Source: Microvirga aerilata (GTDB taxonomy: Bacteria; Pseudomonadota; Alphaproteobacteria; Rhizobiales; Beijerinckiaceae). Taken from it: DNA of 56,056 bases. The first letter of the stretch is position 1. Each line of letters starts with the position of its first letter. The notes under the pieces are model-generated. The model searched no databases. It was given only the letters and a program-made list of their open reading frames with translations, and was not told the DNA's origin. A program made the position numbers and the translations under genes. Below are positions 33,801 through 41,258 of the stretch, one piece after another. Location: the NCBI RefSeq assembly GCF_016743775.1, contig NZ_JAEQMY010000031.1, forward strand, positions 1-56,056. The letters are read 5' to 3'.

Positions 33801-34400
33801 GTGACCACCACGTTCTTTCTCGTGCGCCATGCAGCCCATGACCGGGTCGGCAGCGTCCTGTGCGGCCGCATGCCCGGCGTGACCCTGGGGGCTTTGGGGC
33901 AAGCCCAGGCCCAGGGCCTTGCCGGGCGCTTTGCCGACGAGAGCGTGGCCCACATCCGCACGAGCCCTCTCGAACGGGCCGTCGAGACCGCGGAGCCCAT
34001 CGCGCTCCGCATCGGCCTTTCCCTCGAAATCTGTGACGACATCGCCGAGATCGATTTCGGTGCGTGGTCCGGCACGAGCTTCGAAGCATTGGCGCAGGAT
34101 CCCCGGTGGGCCTCCTGGAACAACGCCCGCAGCACGAGCCGCCCGCCCTACGGGGAAACGATGCTGGAGGCGCAAACCCGCATCGTGGGCGCCATGGAGC
34201 GGCTGCGCGGGCGCTATCCGGGCCGTTCCGTCGTTCTCGTCAGCCACAGCGACGTCATCAAGGCCGCGCTTCTTTACCACCTCGGCATGCCGATCGATGC
34301 CTATGCCCGGTTCGAGGTGGAGCCCGCCTCCATCAGCACCCTCGTCGTCGGCGAGTGGGGCTCCAAGGTTCTGCGTTTGAACGAGGTGGTGGCCGCATGA
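33801..34400 (+). CDS. Histidine phosphatase family protein
   Basis: This 199-residue protein belongs to the phosphoglycerate-mutase-like histidine phosphatases. The N-terminal motif is LVRHAAHDRVG, an RHA variant of the RHG signature with the phospho-accepting His kept. SPLERAVETAEPIA follows, then AEIDFGAWSGTSFEAL, PYGETMLEAQTRI with the acid residue, and VLVSHSDVIKAAL with the second His. It starts at GTG 33801 with little space after ino1, and its end overlaps the next gene by four bases. Position suggests that it dephosphorylates inositol-3-phosphate or a sugar phosphate in this pathway; that is inference. Confidence 0.88.
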   Translation: MTTTFFLVRHAAHDRVGSVLCGRMPGVTLGALGQAQAQGLAGRFADESVAHIRTSPLERAVETAEPIALRIGLSLEICDDIAEIDFGAWSGTSFEALAQDPRWASWNNARSTSRPPYGETMLEAQTRIVGAMERLRGRYPGRSVVLVSHSDVIKAALLYHLGMPIDAYARFEVEPASISTLVVGEWGSKVLRLNEVVAA

Positions 34401-35494
34401 AGATCGTCATATTCGGCCTCACGATCTCGTCGTCCTGGGGCAACGGCCACGCAACCCTCTGGCGAGGCCTGTGCCGGGCGCTTGCCAAGCGCGGACACAA
34501 GGTCGTCTTCTACGAGAAGGACGTGCCCTATTATGCCTCGAACCGGGACCTCTTCGAGATTCCGGGCGGCGACCTCATTCTCTACGATGACTGGACCAAC
34601 ATCCGGCATCGCGCCGAGACGGAGCTGGCCGACGCGGATGTGGCGATGGCCACATCCTATTGCCCGGACGGCATTGCCGCGAGCGATCTCCTGCTGAATG
34701 CGCCACGGGCGACCCGCGTCTTCTACGATCTCGACACGCCTGTCACCTTCGCGCGCCTCGATGCCGGTGAGCCCATCAGCTATATCGGCCCGCGCGGCCT
34801 TCGGGATTTCGATCTCGTTCTCAGCTACACGGGAGGCCGCGCCCTGGACAGGCTGCAGGCGGAACTTGGGGCAAGACGCACTGCACCGCTCTACGGGCAC
34901 GTGGACCCGGACGTGCATCGCCCGGTCCAACCGGTCGAGCATTACGTCTCCGACCTGTCCTATCTCGGCACCTACGCCGAGGATCGCCAGGTTGCCCTGC
35001 AGCGCCTTTTCATCAGCCCCGCCGGCTTGCGGCCGGAGCAGCGCTTCCTGATCGGCGGCGCGCAATACCCCGACAGCTTTCCCTGGCAGCCGAACATCCA
35101 CTTCGTGCGGCATCTGCCCCCGCCGGAGCATCCTGCCTTCTTCTCGTCGTCCCGCATCACGCTCAACATCACCAGGCACGCGATGGCCGAAATGGGCTGG
35201 TGCCCCTCCGGGCGCCTCTTCGAAGCGGCGGCCTGTGGTACGCCGATCCTGTCCGACACCTGGGAAGGTCTCGACCGCTTCCTCGAGCCGGGTCGGGAGA
35301 TCCTGATCGCGCAAACGACCGAGGATGCCGTGGGCGCGCTCGACCTCACCGATGCGGAACTGCAGCGCATTGCGAGAGCCTGCCGCGAGAGGGTACTCGG
35401 GGAGCATACGTCGGAGCATAGGGCACGTGAGCTTGAGATATTGCTGGCAAGCTCCAGTTCCCTCCTGTCCTCAACCGCCATGATGGAGGCCTGA
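34397..35494 (+). CDS. CgeB-like glycosyltransferase
   Basis: This 365-residue protein is the fourth CgeB-like transferase of the locus and the only one on the rightward operon. It starts MKIVIFGLTISSSWGNGHAT, followed by YEKDVPYYASNRDLFEIPGG, DLSYLGTYAEDRQVALQRLF, FLIGGAQYPDSFPW and SGRLFEAAACGTPILSDTWEG. It is clearly most similar to the product of 25552-26661. The ATG overlaps the phosphatase stop (ATGA); longer in-frame extensions upstream run through the phosphatase gene and are not real. Confidence 0.82.
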   Translation: MKIVIFGLTISSSWGNGHATLWRGLCRALAKRGHKVVFYEKDVPYYASNRDLFEIPGGDLILYDDWTNIRHRAETELADADVAMATSYCPDGIAASDLLLNAPRATRVFYDLDTPVTFARLDAGEPISYIGPRGLRDFDLVLSYTGGRALDRLQAELGARRTAPLYGHVDPDVHRPVQPVEHYVSDLSYLGTYAEDRQVALQRLFISPAGLRPEQRFLIGGAQYPDSFPWQPNIHFVRHLPPPEHPAFFSSSRITLNITRHAMAEMGWCPSGRLFEAAACGTPILSDTWEGLDRFLEPGREILIAQTTEDAVGALDLTDAELQRIARACRERVLGEHTSEHRARELEILLASSSSLLSSTAMMEA

Positions 35495-35496
35495 CC

Positions 35497-36309
35497 ATGT
35501 GGGGCATCATACCCGCCGCAGGGATCGGCAGCCGCATCCAGCCGCTGGCTTTCTCGAAGGAGCTGCTGCCGGTGGGGAGCCGCCTCGACAACGGCATCGA
35601 ACGTCCCTGCGCGGTCAGCGAGTATCTGGTGGAGCGCATGATCCACGGAGGGGCCAGCAAGATCTGCTTCGTGATATCGCCGGGCAAATCCGACATCATG
35701 GAATATTACGGGGCAAGCTACGGCAGCGCCTCCATCGCCTATGTGGTTCAGCCGCGGGCCAGCGGATTGTGCGACGCCATTTTCCAGGCAGCCCCTTTGA
35801 TCCCGGCCGACGAGAGCGTGATCGTCGGCTTGCCCGACACGGTCTGGTTTCCGGAAAGAGCCCTCGCGGAGCTGCCGGACAGCACGCTCTCGTTCCTGCT
35901 CTTTCCCGTCGACAACCCGCAGGTCTTCGATGCCGTCGTGCTGGATGACGGCATGCGGGTCCAGGAAATCCAGGTGAAGCGGGAGGACGCCTCCTCTCGC
36001 TGGATCTGGGGTGCCTTCAAGATGCCCGGGCACGTTCTGGAGGCGTTGCGCCAGCTCTGGTTGTCGCGCAATCGCGAGGACGAATATTTCGGCACCCTTG
36101 TGAACGCTTATCTGGCGCAAGGCGGCGAGGCCATCGGGGTCAAGGCGGGCGAGTCCTACGTGGATGTGGGAACCCTGCACGGCTACCGCTCGGCCATCGG
36201 ACTCTTGAGCGAGGCGGCCCAGCACGACAACCTGACGGGCGCACGCGTCGCCCTCGGATGGCCGGCAGGCCGGCTGCCGCGCGAGCTTCATGATTTGAAC
36301 AGGGAGTAG
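35497..36309 (+). CDS. Sugar-1-phosphate nucleotidyltransferase-like protein
   Basis: This 270-residue protein has the nucleotidyltransferase signature IIPAAGIGSRIQPLAFSKEL (G-x-G-x-R with the downstream Lys of RmlA/GalU enzymes), a VIVGLPDTVWFPE metal-site strand, RWIWGAFKMPG, and a VKAGESYVDVGTLHGYRSAI end. It should join a nucleoside triphosphate to a sugar-1-phosphate; inositol phosphate as substrate is an open possibility given ino1 in the operon. A GGAGG site inside the end of the preceding gene serves the ATG. Confidence 0.83.
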   Translation: MWGIIPAAGIGSRIQPLAFSKELLPVGSRLDNGIERPCAVSEYLVERMIHGGASKICFVISPGKSDIMEYYGASYGSASIAYVVQPRASGLCDAIFQAAPLIPADESVIVGLPDTVWFPERALAELPDSTLSFLLFPVDNPQVFDAVVLDDGMRVQEIQVKREDASSRWIWGAFKMPGHVLEALRQLWLSRNREDEYFGTLVNAYLAQGGEAIGVKAGESYVDVGTLHGYRSAIGLLSEAAQHDNLTGARVALGWPAGRLPRELHDLNRE

Positions 36310-36317
36310 GCTCCACG

Positions 36318-37091
36318 ATGAACGCTATCGATCCCATGCCGCCAGATGAGATCCGCCGGAAAGCCGAGGCGCTCGGCCCCTGGTTTCACAACATCGAACT
36401 GAAGGGCGGCGTCTGGACCGCGCCCAACCATTTCCTCGGCAACTACCCTGCGGTCAAGTGGCAGCAATTCGCCGATGCGATCCCGCAGGATCTCACCGGC
36501 AAGAGCGTGCTCGACATCGGCTGCAACGGCGGCTTCTACTCCATGGAGATGAAGAAGCGCGGTGCGGAGCGCGTGCTCGGCGTCGATTTCGACGACACCT
36601 ATCTGGCACAGGCGCGCTTTGCCGCGCAGACGATGGGTTTCGACATCGAGTTCCGCAAGCTCTCGGTCTACGATCTCGGCCAGCTGGGAGAGCGCTTCGA
36701 CGTGGTGCTCTTCATGGGCGTGCTCTATCACCTGCGCCACCCGCTTCTGGCCCTCGACCTCATCCATGAGCATGTGGCGGGGGACGTTCTCGTGTTCCAG
36801 TCGATGCAGCGCGGGTCGACCGAGACCATGCCGGTCGAGGAGAACTACACCTTCTGGCAGACGGATCACTTCGACGATCCGCGCTATCCGAAGATGCACT
36901 TCATCGAGCATCGCTATGCGGATGATCCGACGAACTGGTGGGCGCCCAATTCCGCCTGCGTGGAAGCCATGCTCCGCAGCGCCGGATTCGAGATCGTCCA
37001 GCATCCTGAAACCGAAGTTTACATCTGCCGCCGTGTCGATGCCCCGTCTGGCGCGGGCGCCGTCTATCCGGCCCAAGGGAGAACCCGATGA
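36318..37091 (+). CDS. SAM-dependent methyltransferase (CmoB-like fold)
   Basis: This 257-residue class I methyltransferase has LGPWFHNIELKGGVWTAPN, WQQFADAIPQDLTGKSVLDI, the SAM motif VLDIGCNGGFYSMEM, LGVDFDDTYLAQAR, VVLFMGVLYHLRHPLLALDLI and NWWAPNSACVEAMLRSAGF. The pattern resembles CmoB-like enzymes and, from memory, a family named for Ramlibacter Rta_06860 that occurs beside CgeB-like transferases. In this operon it more likely methylates a sugar or glycan than tRNA. Its end overlaps the next start by four bases. Confidence 0.82.
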   Translation: MNAIDPMPPDEIRRKAEALGPWFHNIELKGGVWTAPNHFLGNYPAVKWQQFADAIPQDLTGKSVLDIGCNGGFYSMEMKKRGAERVLGVDFDDTYLAQARFAAQTMGFDIEFRKLSVYDLGQLGERFDVVLFMGVLYHLRHPLLALDLIHEHVAGDVLVFQSMQRGSTETMPVEENYTFWQTDHFDDPRYPKMHFIEHRYADDPTNWWAPNSACVEAMLRSAGFEIVQHPETEVYICRRVDAPSGAGAVYPAQGRTR

Positions 37092-38017
37092 TCGAAGCCG
37101 CAATGATCTGGAACGAGCCGAACAACAAGTCCCACTGGGACCCGGAGATCGATCCGGACTGGAAGCTCTTTTCCGAAATGGTGATTGCTGCGGGCCGAGC
37201 GATCAAGGCCGAGAATCCTACCCTGCCGCGCGTGCTGGGCGGCATCTCCCCCATCGATCCCGGCTTCATCAAGAAGCTGGAAGCGCACGGCGCCCTCGCC
37301 GAGCTGGATGTGGTGGCTGTCCACGGCTTCCCGCTCGACTGGAACCTGTGGCAGATCCACGACTGGCCTGCGAAGATCGACGAGATCCGGGCCGTGACCG
37401 ACAAGCCTATCTGGGTGAGCGAGGTCGGCATCTCGACCTTCGGCGCCGAGGAGGTTCAGGTGTGGGGTCTCAACCGCACGGCGGAACTGCTCATCGGCAA
37501 GGTGCCGAGGATCCACTGGTACAGCCTCTACGACCTTCCCCGCGCCTGGGAAGCCACGACCCGGCACCGGGAGGCTGAAGGTTCGTCCTATTACCGCCAT
37601 TTCTACATGGGCCTCCTGCGCGAGGACGGCACGCCCAAGCCCTCACTTGAGGAATATGCGAAATACGCCTCCCAGATGGGCCTGTGCCAATGGTTCCACT
37701 ACGAGGATCACCGCCTCGACGATGCGGTCGCATGGATGAAGCGGCTCGGCGTGAAATACCTGCGCACGGGCCTGTCCTGGGCAGACAGCTTCCGCCCGAA
37801 CGCGCTGGATTGGTTCGACCGCCAGATGGAAGCGCTGGCCGATTTCGACGTGACGGTGACGTTCTGCTTCACGCCGGAGCATCGCGGGATCGCGCCGCAT
37901 CACACCAGCGCCCCGCAGGTGAAGGAGGAGTTCGCCGAGTTCTGCGCCAGCATGATCCGGCGTTATGCGCCTCACACGGCAACCGCTCAGCCCAGCAAGG
38001 TTCTGGAAGTTTTGTAA
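37088..38017 (+). CDS. Glycoside hydrolase-like protein (clan GH-A features, apparently circularly permuted)
   Basis: This 309-residue protein begins almost at once with MIWNEPNNKSHWD, the acid/base Glu motif (E10) normally found after strand 4 of a GH-A TIM barrel. IWVSEVGISTFG follows with the likely nucleophile E112 and then IHWYSLYDLPRAWE and FYMGLLREDGTPKPS, the usual barrel end. After that come segments that normally precede the WNEPN motif: AVAWMKRLGVKYLRTGLSWAD, ALADFDVTVTFCFTPEHRG and FAEFCASMIRRYAP. So the order of strands seems rotated. No signal peptide. It overlaps the methyltransferase stop, ends the operon, and is followed by a strong terminator. It may trim or transglycosylate the glycan; substrate unknown. 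Confidence 0.72.
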   Translation: MIEAAMIWNEPNNKSHWDPEIDPDWKLFSEMVIAAGRAIKAENPTLPRVLGGISPIDPGFIKKLEAHGALAELDVVAVHGFPLDWNLWQIHDWPAKIDEIRAVTDKPIWVSEVGISTFGAEEVQVWGLNRTAELLIGKVPRIHWYSLYDLPRAWEATTRHREAEGSSYYRHFYMGLLREDGTPKPSLEEYAKYASQMGLCQWFHYEDHRLDDAVAWMKRLGVKYLRTGLSWADSFRPNALDWFDRQMEALADFDVTVTFCFTPEHRGIAPHHTSAPQVKEEFAEFCASMIRRYAPHTATAQPSKVLEVL

Positions 38018-38048
38018 GGCGGCTCTGAACGTTCAAAGCCCTCATAAT

Positions 38049-38079
38049 AAAGGCGGCTGAACCCGGTTCAGCCGCCTTT
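38049..38079. terminator. Bidirectional hairpin terminator between convergent operons
   Basis: AAAGGCGGCTGAAC, CCG, GTTCAGCCGCCTTT: a perfect 14-bp stem with a 3-base loop, flanked by T-rich sequence on the plus-strand side and A-rich on the other. It serves the glycoside hydrolase and the Gfo/Idh gene. Confidence 0.88.
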
Positions 38080-38108
38080 CTTCTTTCCGTGGTTCAGCAC
38101 GCAAGAAT

Positions 38109-39137
38109 TTATCGGCCGTAGATCCTGTCCAGCACGCGGGCCACATCCACGAGTTGCTCCGAGGCGGGATCGAACCGCGCCCCTGCGGCCAGGCGGGACG
38201 CCCAGTCGGCGGCGGCCCGGCCGCCCCACTCGTCGGGGGGCATCGCCAACGTCTCGCGCGCCGTGCCGCGATAGCGTTCCGCGGTGAAATCGTAGAACGA
38301 GCCGTTCACGTTGCGCAGGCTCACGCCGCCCTGCGTTCCATAGAAGGTTGCGGAGATCATGGCATCGCATCCCGCCTGCAGACGCCAGGAGCAGGCCAGC
38401 TGCACCGCCGCTCCCGTGTCCAGCTCCACGGTGGCCACCGCATAGTCCTCGACCTGCGAGGCGTGATTCTTCAGCGGTGCGCCGCCCGCAAAGAGCTTGC
38501 TCGATACGCCGGCGATGCCCGGGTTGTTCAGTGTCCATAGGGCGAGGTCGACCAGATGCACGCCTAGGTCCATCACGCAGCCGCCGCCGGAGAGCGCGGG
38601 ATCGTAGAACCAGGGCTTGTCGGGCCCATAGGCATTGTGGAAGACGAGATCCACCGCATAGATCTGCCCCAGCTCCCCTGAGGCGACGACCTCGCGGATG
38701 CGGCGCATGCCTTCGGTGAAGCGGTAGGAGAGATCCACCCCCAGCAGCCGGTCGGCCTTGTGCGCCGCGTCGACAACCGCCCGCACCTCCGCCTCCGTCC
38801 GGCCGAGCGGCTTCTGGCAGAATACGGCGACGCCGCGTTCGAGGGCCCGGATCGATTGCTCCGCATGCATGGCGCTCGGCGTGGCGATCACCACCCCGTC
38901 GACGCCCGTATCGAGGATCTCGTCCAGGGTGGAGACCAGCCTTGCGTCGGGTGCGAGCTTGCCGGCCTCCGCCGCCATCTCCGCCGATGGATCGGCAATG
39001 GCCGCCACATCGACGGCTCCGGTGCCCAGGATCGCCTGCATGCGGTGCCGGCCGATCCAGCCGACGCCCAGAAAGCCAAGACGCGGGCGCGCGAGCGATG
39101 CTTCGGGTTTCGTCTTGAGGAGAGCCTGTTGCATCAT
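38109..39137 (-). CDS. Gfo/Idh/MocA-family oxidoreductase
   Basis: This 342-residue NAD(P)-dependent enzyme has a Rossmann N-terminus (RLGFLGVGWIGRHRMQAILG), VVIATPSAMHAEQSIRALERG, VFCQKPLGRT at the usual EKP position (here QKP, keeping the catalytic Lys), and GGGCVMDLGVHLVDLALW with the second-domain His. The family oxidises sugars, inositols or nucleotide sugars. It overlaps the upstream dehydrogenase by four bases and faces the glycan operon, so a sugar or inositol from that pathway is a reasonable substrate. Confidence 0.88.
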   Translation of the reverse strand: MMQQALLKTKPEASLARPRLGFLGVGWIGRHRMQAILGTGAVDVAAIADPSAEMAAEAGKLAPDARLVSTLDEILDTGVDGVVIATPSAMHAEQSIRALERGVAVFCQKPLGRTEAEVRAVVDAAHKADRLLGVDLSYRFTEGMRRIREVVASGELGQIYAVDLVFHNAYGPDKPWFYDPALSGGGCVMDLGVHLVDLALWTLNNPGIAGVSSKLFAGGAPLKNHASQVEDYAVATVELDTGAAVQLACSWRLQAGCDAMISATFYGTQGGVSLRNVNGSFYDFTAERYRGTARETLAMPPDEWGGRAAADWASRLAAGARFDPASEQLVDVARVLDRIYGR

Positions 39138-40090
39138 CCGTAGGTCACCAGAGCTTTGAGGAACCCGTCGGGCCGGTCGCGGGTGGCGTCGAGCGCTTCG
39201 CCCAGACGGTCCAGAGGGTAGGTGTGCGTGTAAAGGAAGCCGGGATCGAGACGACCCGACGCGATGGCATCCACCGCCTCGCGAACGCCCTGCATGTAGA
39301 CCGCTGGGTCCCGCTCATGGGCGTTGATCACATCGATGCCGCGCCAGTTCCACAGCCACATATTTACCTGCCGCGGCCCGTCCTGGTGGTATCCGGCCAC
39401 GATCAGCTTGCCGCGCTCACGGGTGAGCTCGCCGGCCAGATCCAGCGGCCATTGCTTGCCCACGGCCTCGATCACGCGGTCGCAGAAGGTGCCGCCGGTG
39501 AGCGCCTTCACCTGCTCGATGATGGCGTGGTGATCCTCCATGGGGATCGTCTCCGCCGCGCCCATGCGGCGGGCGAGATCCAGCGAGAAGGGACGCCGCG
39601 AAATCGCGATTACGCGCGCACCCGCGTCGGTGGCGAGCTTGGTCAGAATGGCGCCGAGAAAGCCGATGCCGATGATCGCGACAGTCTGGCCGGCCTCGAT
39701 CCCGCTGCGGCGAAAGATGTTCATGGCACAGCCGAGCGGCTCGCCCGGGAAGGGTTGGCCCGCCAGCGCGTCCGGCAGCCGAACCACCGACGTGACCTCG
39801 GCCAGATCGTATTCCGCATAGGACTTGTAGGACAGCGCAGCGACCCTGTCGCCGACCGACAGGCCCTCGACGCCTTCGCCAACCGCGTCCACGACGCCCC
39901 AGGCCTCATGCCCGAGGGAGCCCGGCTCCGTGGGGTACTGCATCCATTCGGGACCGGCCCAAGGCGTGAGGTTCGAAGCGCACACGCCGCAGCCCTCCAA
40001 GCGCAGGCGCACCTGGCCTTGGCCCGGTTCGGGACGGGCAACCTCGCTGATGCGGATCTGTCCTGGTCCGGTGAGAACGGCGGCCCTCAT
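39134..40090 (-). CDS. Zinc-type MDR dehydrogenase, alcohol/polyol dehydrogenase-like
   Basis: The protein has the MDR fold: AAVLTGPGQIRISEVARPEP, a catalytic-zinc Cys in GCGVCASNLTPWAG, GHEAWGVVDAVGEGVEGLSVGD and a dinucleotide site VAIIGIGFLGAILTKLA. The four-Cys structural-zinc loop seen in classical alcohol dehydrogenases is absent. I chose the ATG at 40090, right before the fold; the frame is open to a TTG at 40219, adding a 43-residue low-complexity segment without a ribosome-binding site. It is coupled to the Gfo/Idh gene, and together they suggest an oxidise-and-reduce pair on one sugar or cyclitol. Confidence 0.85.
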   Translation of the reverse strand: MRAAVLTGPGQIRISEVARPEPGQGQVRLRLEGCGVCASNLTPWAGPEWMQYPTEPGSLGHEAWGVVDAVGEGVEGLSVGDRVAALSYKSYAEYDLAEVTSVVRLPDALAGQPFPGEPLGCAMNIFRRSGIEAGQTVAIIGIGFLGAILTKLATDAGARVIAISRRPFSLDLARRMGAAETIPMEDHHAIIEQVKALTGGTFCDRVIEAVGKQWPLDLAGELTRERGKLIVAGYHQDGPRQVNMWLWNWRGIDVINAHERDPAVYMQGVREAVDAIASGRLDPGFLYTHTYPLDRLGEALDATRDRPDGFLKALVTYG

Positions 40091-40303
40091 GGTCGGGGCC
40101 GCAACGCTCTTCTCACCTGCGGCTGCATCGCCATCGTTCGTGGTGGCGGAAGCGGAATTGTCGCTGCTCAAGCCGTTTTCGTTCAGCAAGTCTTTGTCTC
40201 CACCTTGATGCCCGAGCAATTAGAGACAGGGGAGGAGACTTCAAGGCTTGGCCGTTTGCGTTGACGAGCCCGACGGAAACCGATGCGGCCGATCCTGACA
40301 ACG

Positions 40304-40585
40304 CTACTTGGGAGCGTTCTCCGCCGCGTAGCCCGTGCGTGCCGCACTGCCGGGCTCCACCCCCTTCTCGGCGCACCAGCGGGCGAAAGCCTCAGGTTCG
40401 ATCATGACGCGGACGATCTTGAGGCCCGCCTGCCGTCCGACACTCTCGTTGTTCTCCGCAGCGGCCAGCCACTGGTCGTAGGTTGGCGCAAGATTGTGCC
40501 GATCGCTCATCATCTCGCGAAGGCGGGAATAATCCTCGCGGCGGTACCACGGCAACCCGATCCTGCGAGCCGGCGTCTCTGACAT
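40304..40585 (-). CDS. Small conserved hypothetical protein (93 aa)
   Basis: The ORF encodes RIGLPWYRREDYSRLREMMSD, TYDQWLAAAENNE and VRVMIEPEAFARWCAEKGVEPG, a mixed alpha/beta small protein with a Trp-rich N-terminus that looks conserved in style. It has an AGGA site about 9 bases before the ATG. No signal peptide or membrane segment. Family and function not recognised. Confidence 0.65.
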   Translation of the reverse strand: MSETPARRIGLPWYRREDYSRLREMMSDRHNLAPTYDQWLAAAENNESVGRQAGLKIVRVMIEPEAFARWCAEKGVEPGSAARTGYAAENAPK

Positions 40586-40650
40586 TCGGAAATCCTCATG
40601 CTTCGTTCGAATGTCATATATGCGGCGATCGCCGGCTGACAGGTGTCTCG

Positions 40651-40686
40651 TCGAGCCCTCTCCCTTAAAGGCGGGAGAGGGCTCGA
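40651..40686. terminator. Long palindromic hairpin after the 153-aa gene
   Basis: TCGAGCCCTCTCCC, 8-base loop, GGGAGAGGGCTCGA: a perfect 14-bp stem 14 bases downstream of the gene ending at 40700. No T tract follows on the minus strand, so it may be a dispersed palindromic repeat acting as an mRNA end rather than a classical terminator. Confidence 0.5.
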
Positions 40687-40699
40687 TCCTGAAAGGCGT

Positions 40700-41161
40700 T
40701 CAGCCCAGCAGGTACAACACGCCAGGCACCGCTGTGAGCAGCCCGGCGGATGCAAAGAGCAGGAGACGATGGTCTGGATTGGCGAGACGATGAACTTTGC
40801 GGGCCGTGGAGCCTGCTTCCATGCTCCAGCCGTTCATGCACGAGCAGAGGAGGCGGTGCGATGCCCGCTCGGACAGGTCGAAGAACTCCATGGCATCCCC
40901 GAGCGTGTCGCCCTTCAGGCCAGCCGCGCGAAGAACGGGATCCTCGAACGCAACGGTGATCGGGGATTCATCGGATCGCAGTTCCGGACGTTTCTCCACC
41001 GGGACGAACTCGATTTCGCCCAGGGATCTCAGGCGCCGTTTCGGCTGCCGCTCCAACACTTCGGCCCAGCGCTCGAGGCGCTCATGCCGTGACAGGAAAC
41101 CTTGGTTGAACTCATGCACTTCAGCGACGCTACGCAGCTTCTCTACAGGCTTGTGTTCCAT
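40700..41161 (-). CDS. Hypothetical protein with C-terminal membrane anchor, downstream of spoVR
   Basis: This 153-residue protein starts MEHKPVEKLRSVAEVHEFNQ, contains charged helical segments (SRHERLERWAEVLERQPKRR; SLGEIEFVPVEKRPELR; GDAMEFFDLSERASHRLLC) and ends in one hydrophobic stretch, LLLFASAGLLTAVPGVLYLL, so it is likely tail-anchored in the inner membrane. The start at 41161 has an AGGAGA site 6 bases upstream. It lies 98 bases after spoVR on the same strand and may be co-transcribed with the PrkA-YeaH-SpoVR genes. Family not recognised. Confidence 0.72.
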   Translation of the reverse strand: MEHKPVEKLRSVAEVHEFNQGFLSRHERLERWAEVLERQPKRRLRSLGEIEFVPVEKRPELRSDESPITVAFEDPVLRAAGLKGDTLGDAMEFFDLSERASHRLLCSCMNGWSMEAGSTARKVHRLANPDHRLLLFASAGLLTAVPGVLYLLG

Positions 41162-41258
41162 AGGTATTCTCCTGCAAGGGAGCCGACCTTCACCAAGGCC
41201 GAGCCCAGGGAAACCTATGATCGCGCGAGTCCCAGGCTTTTTTGCGTCAGCCGGACCG

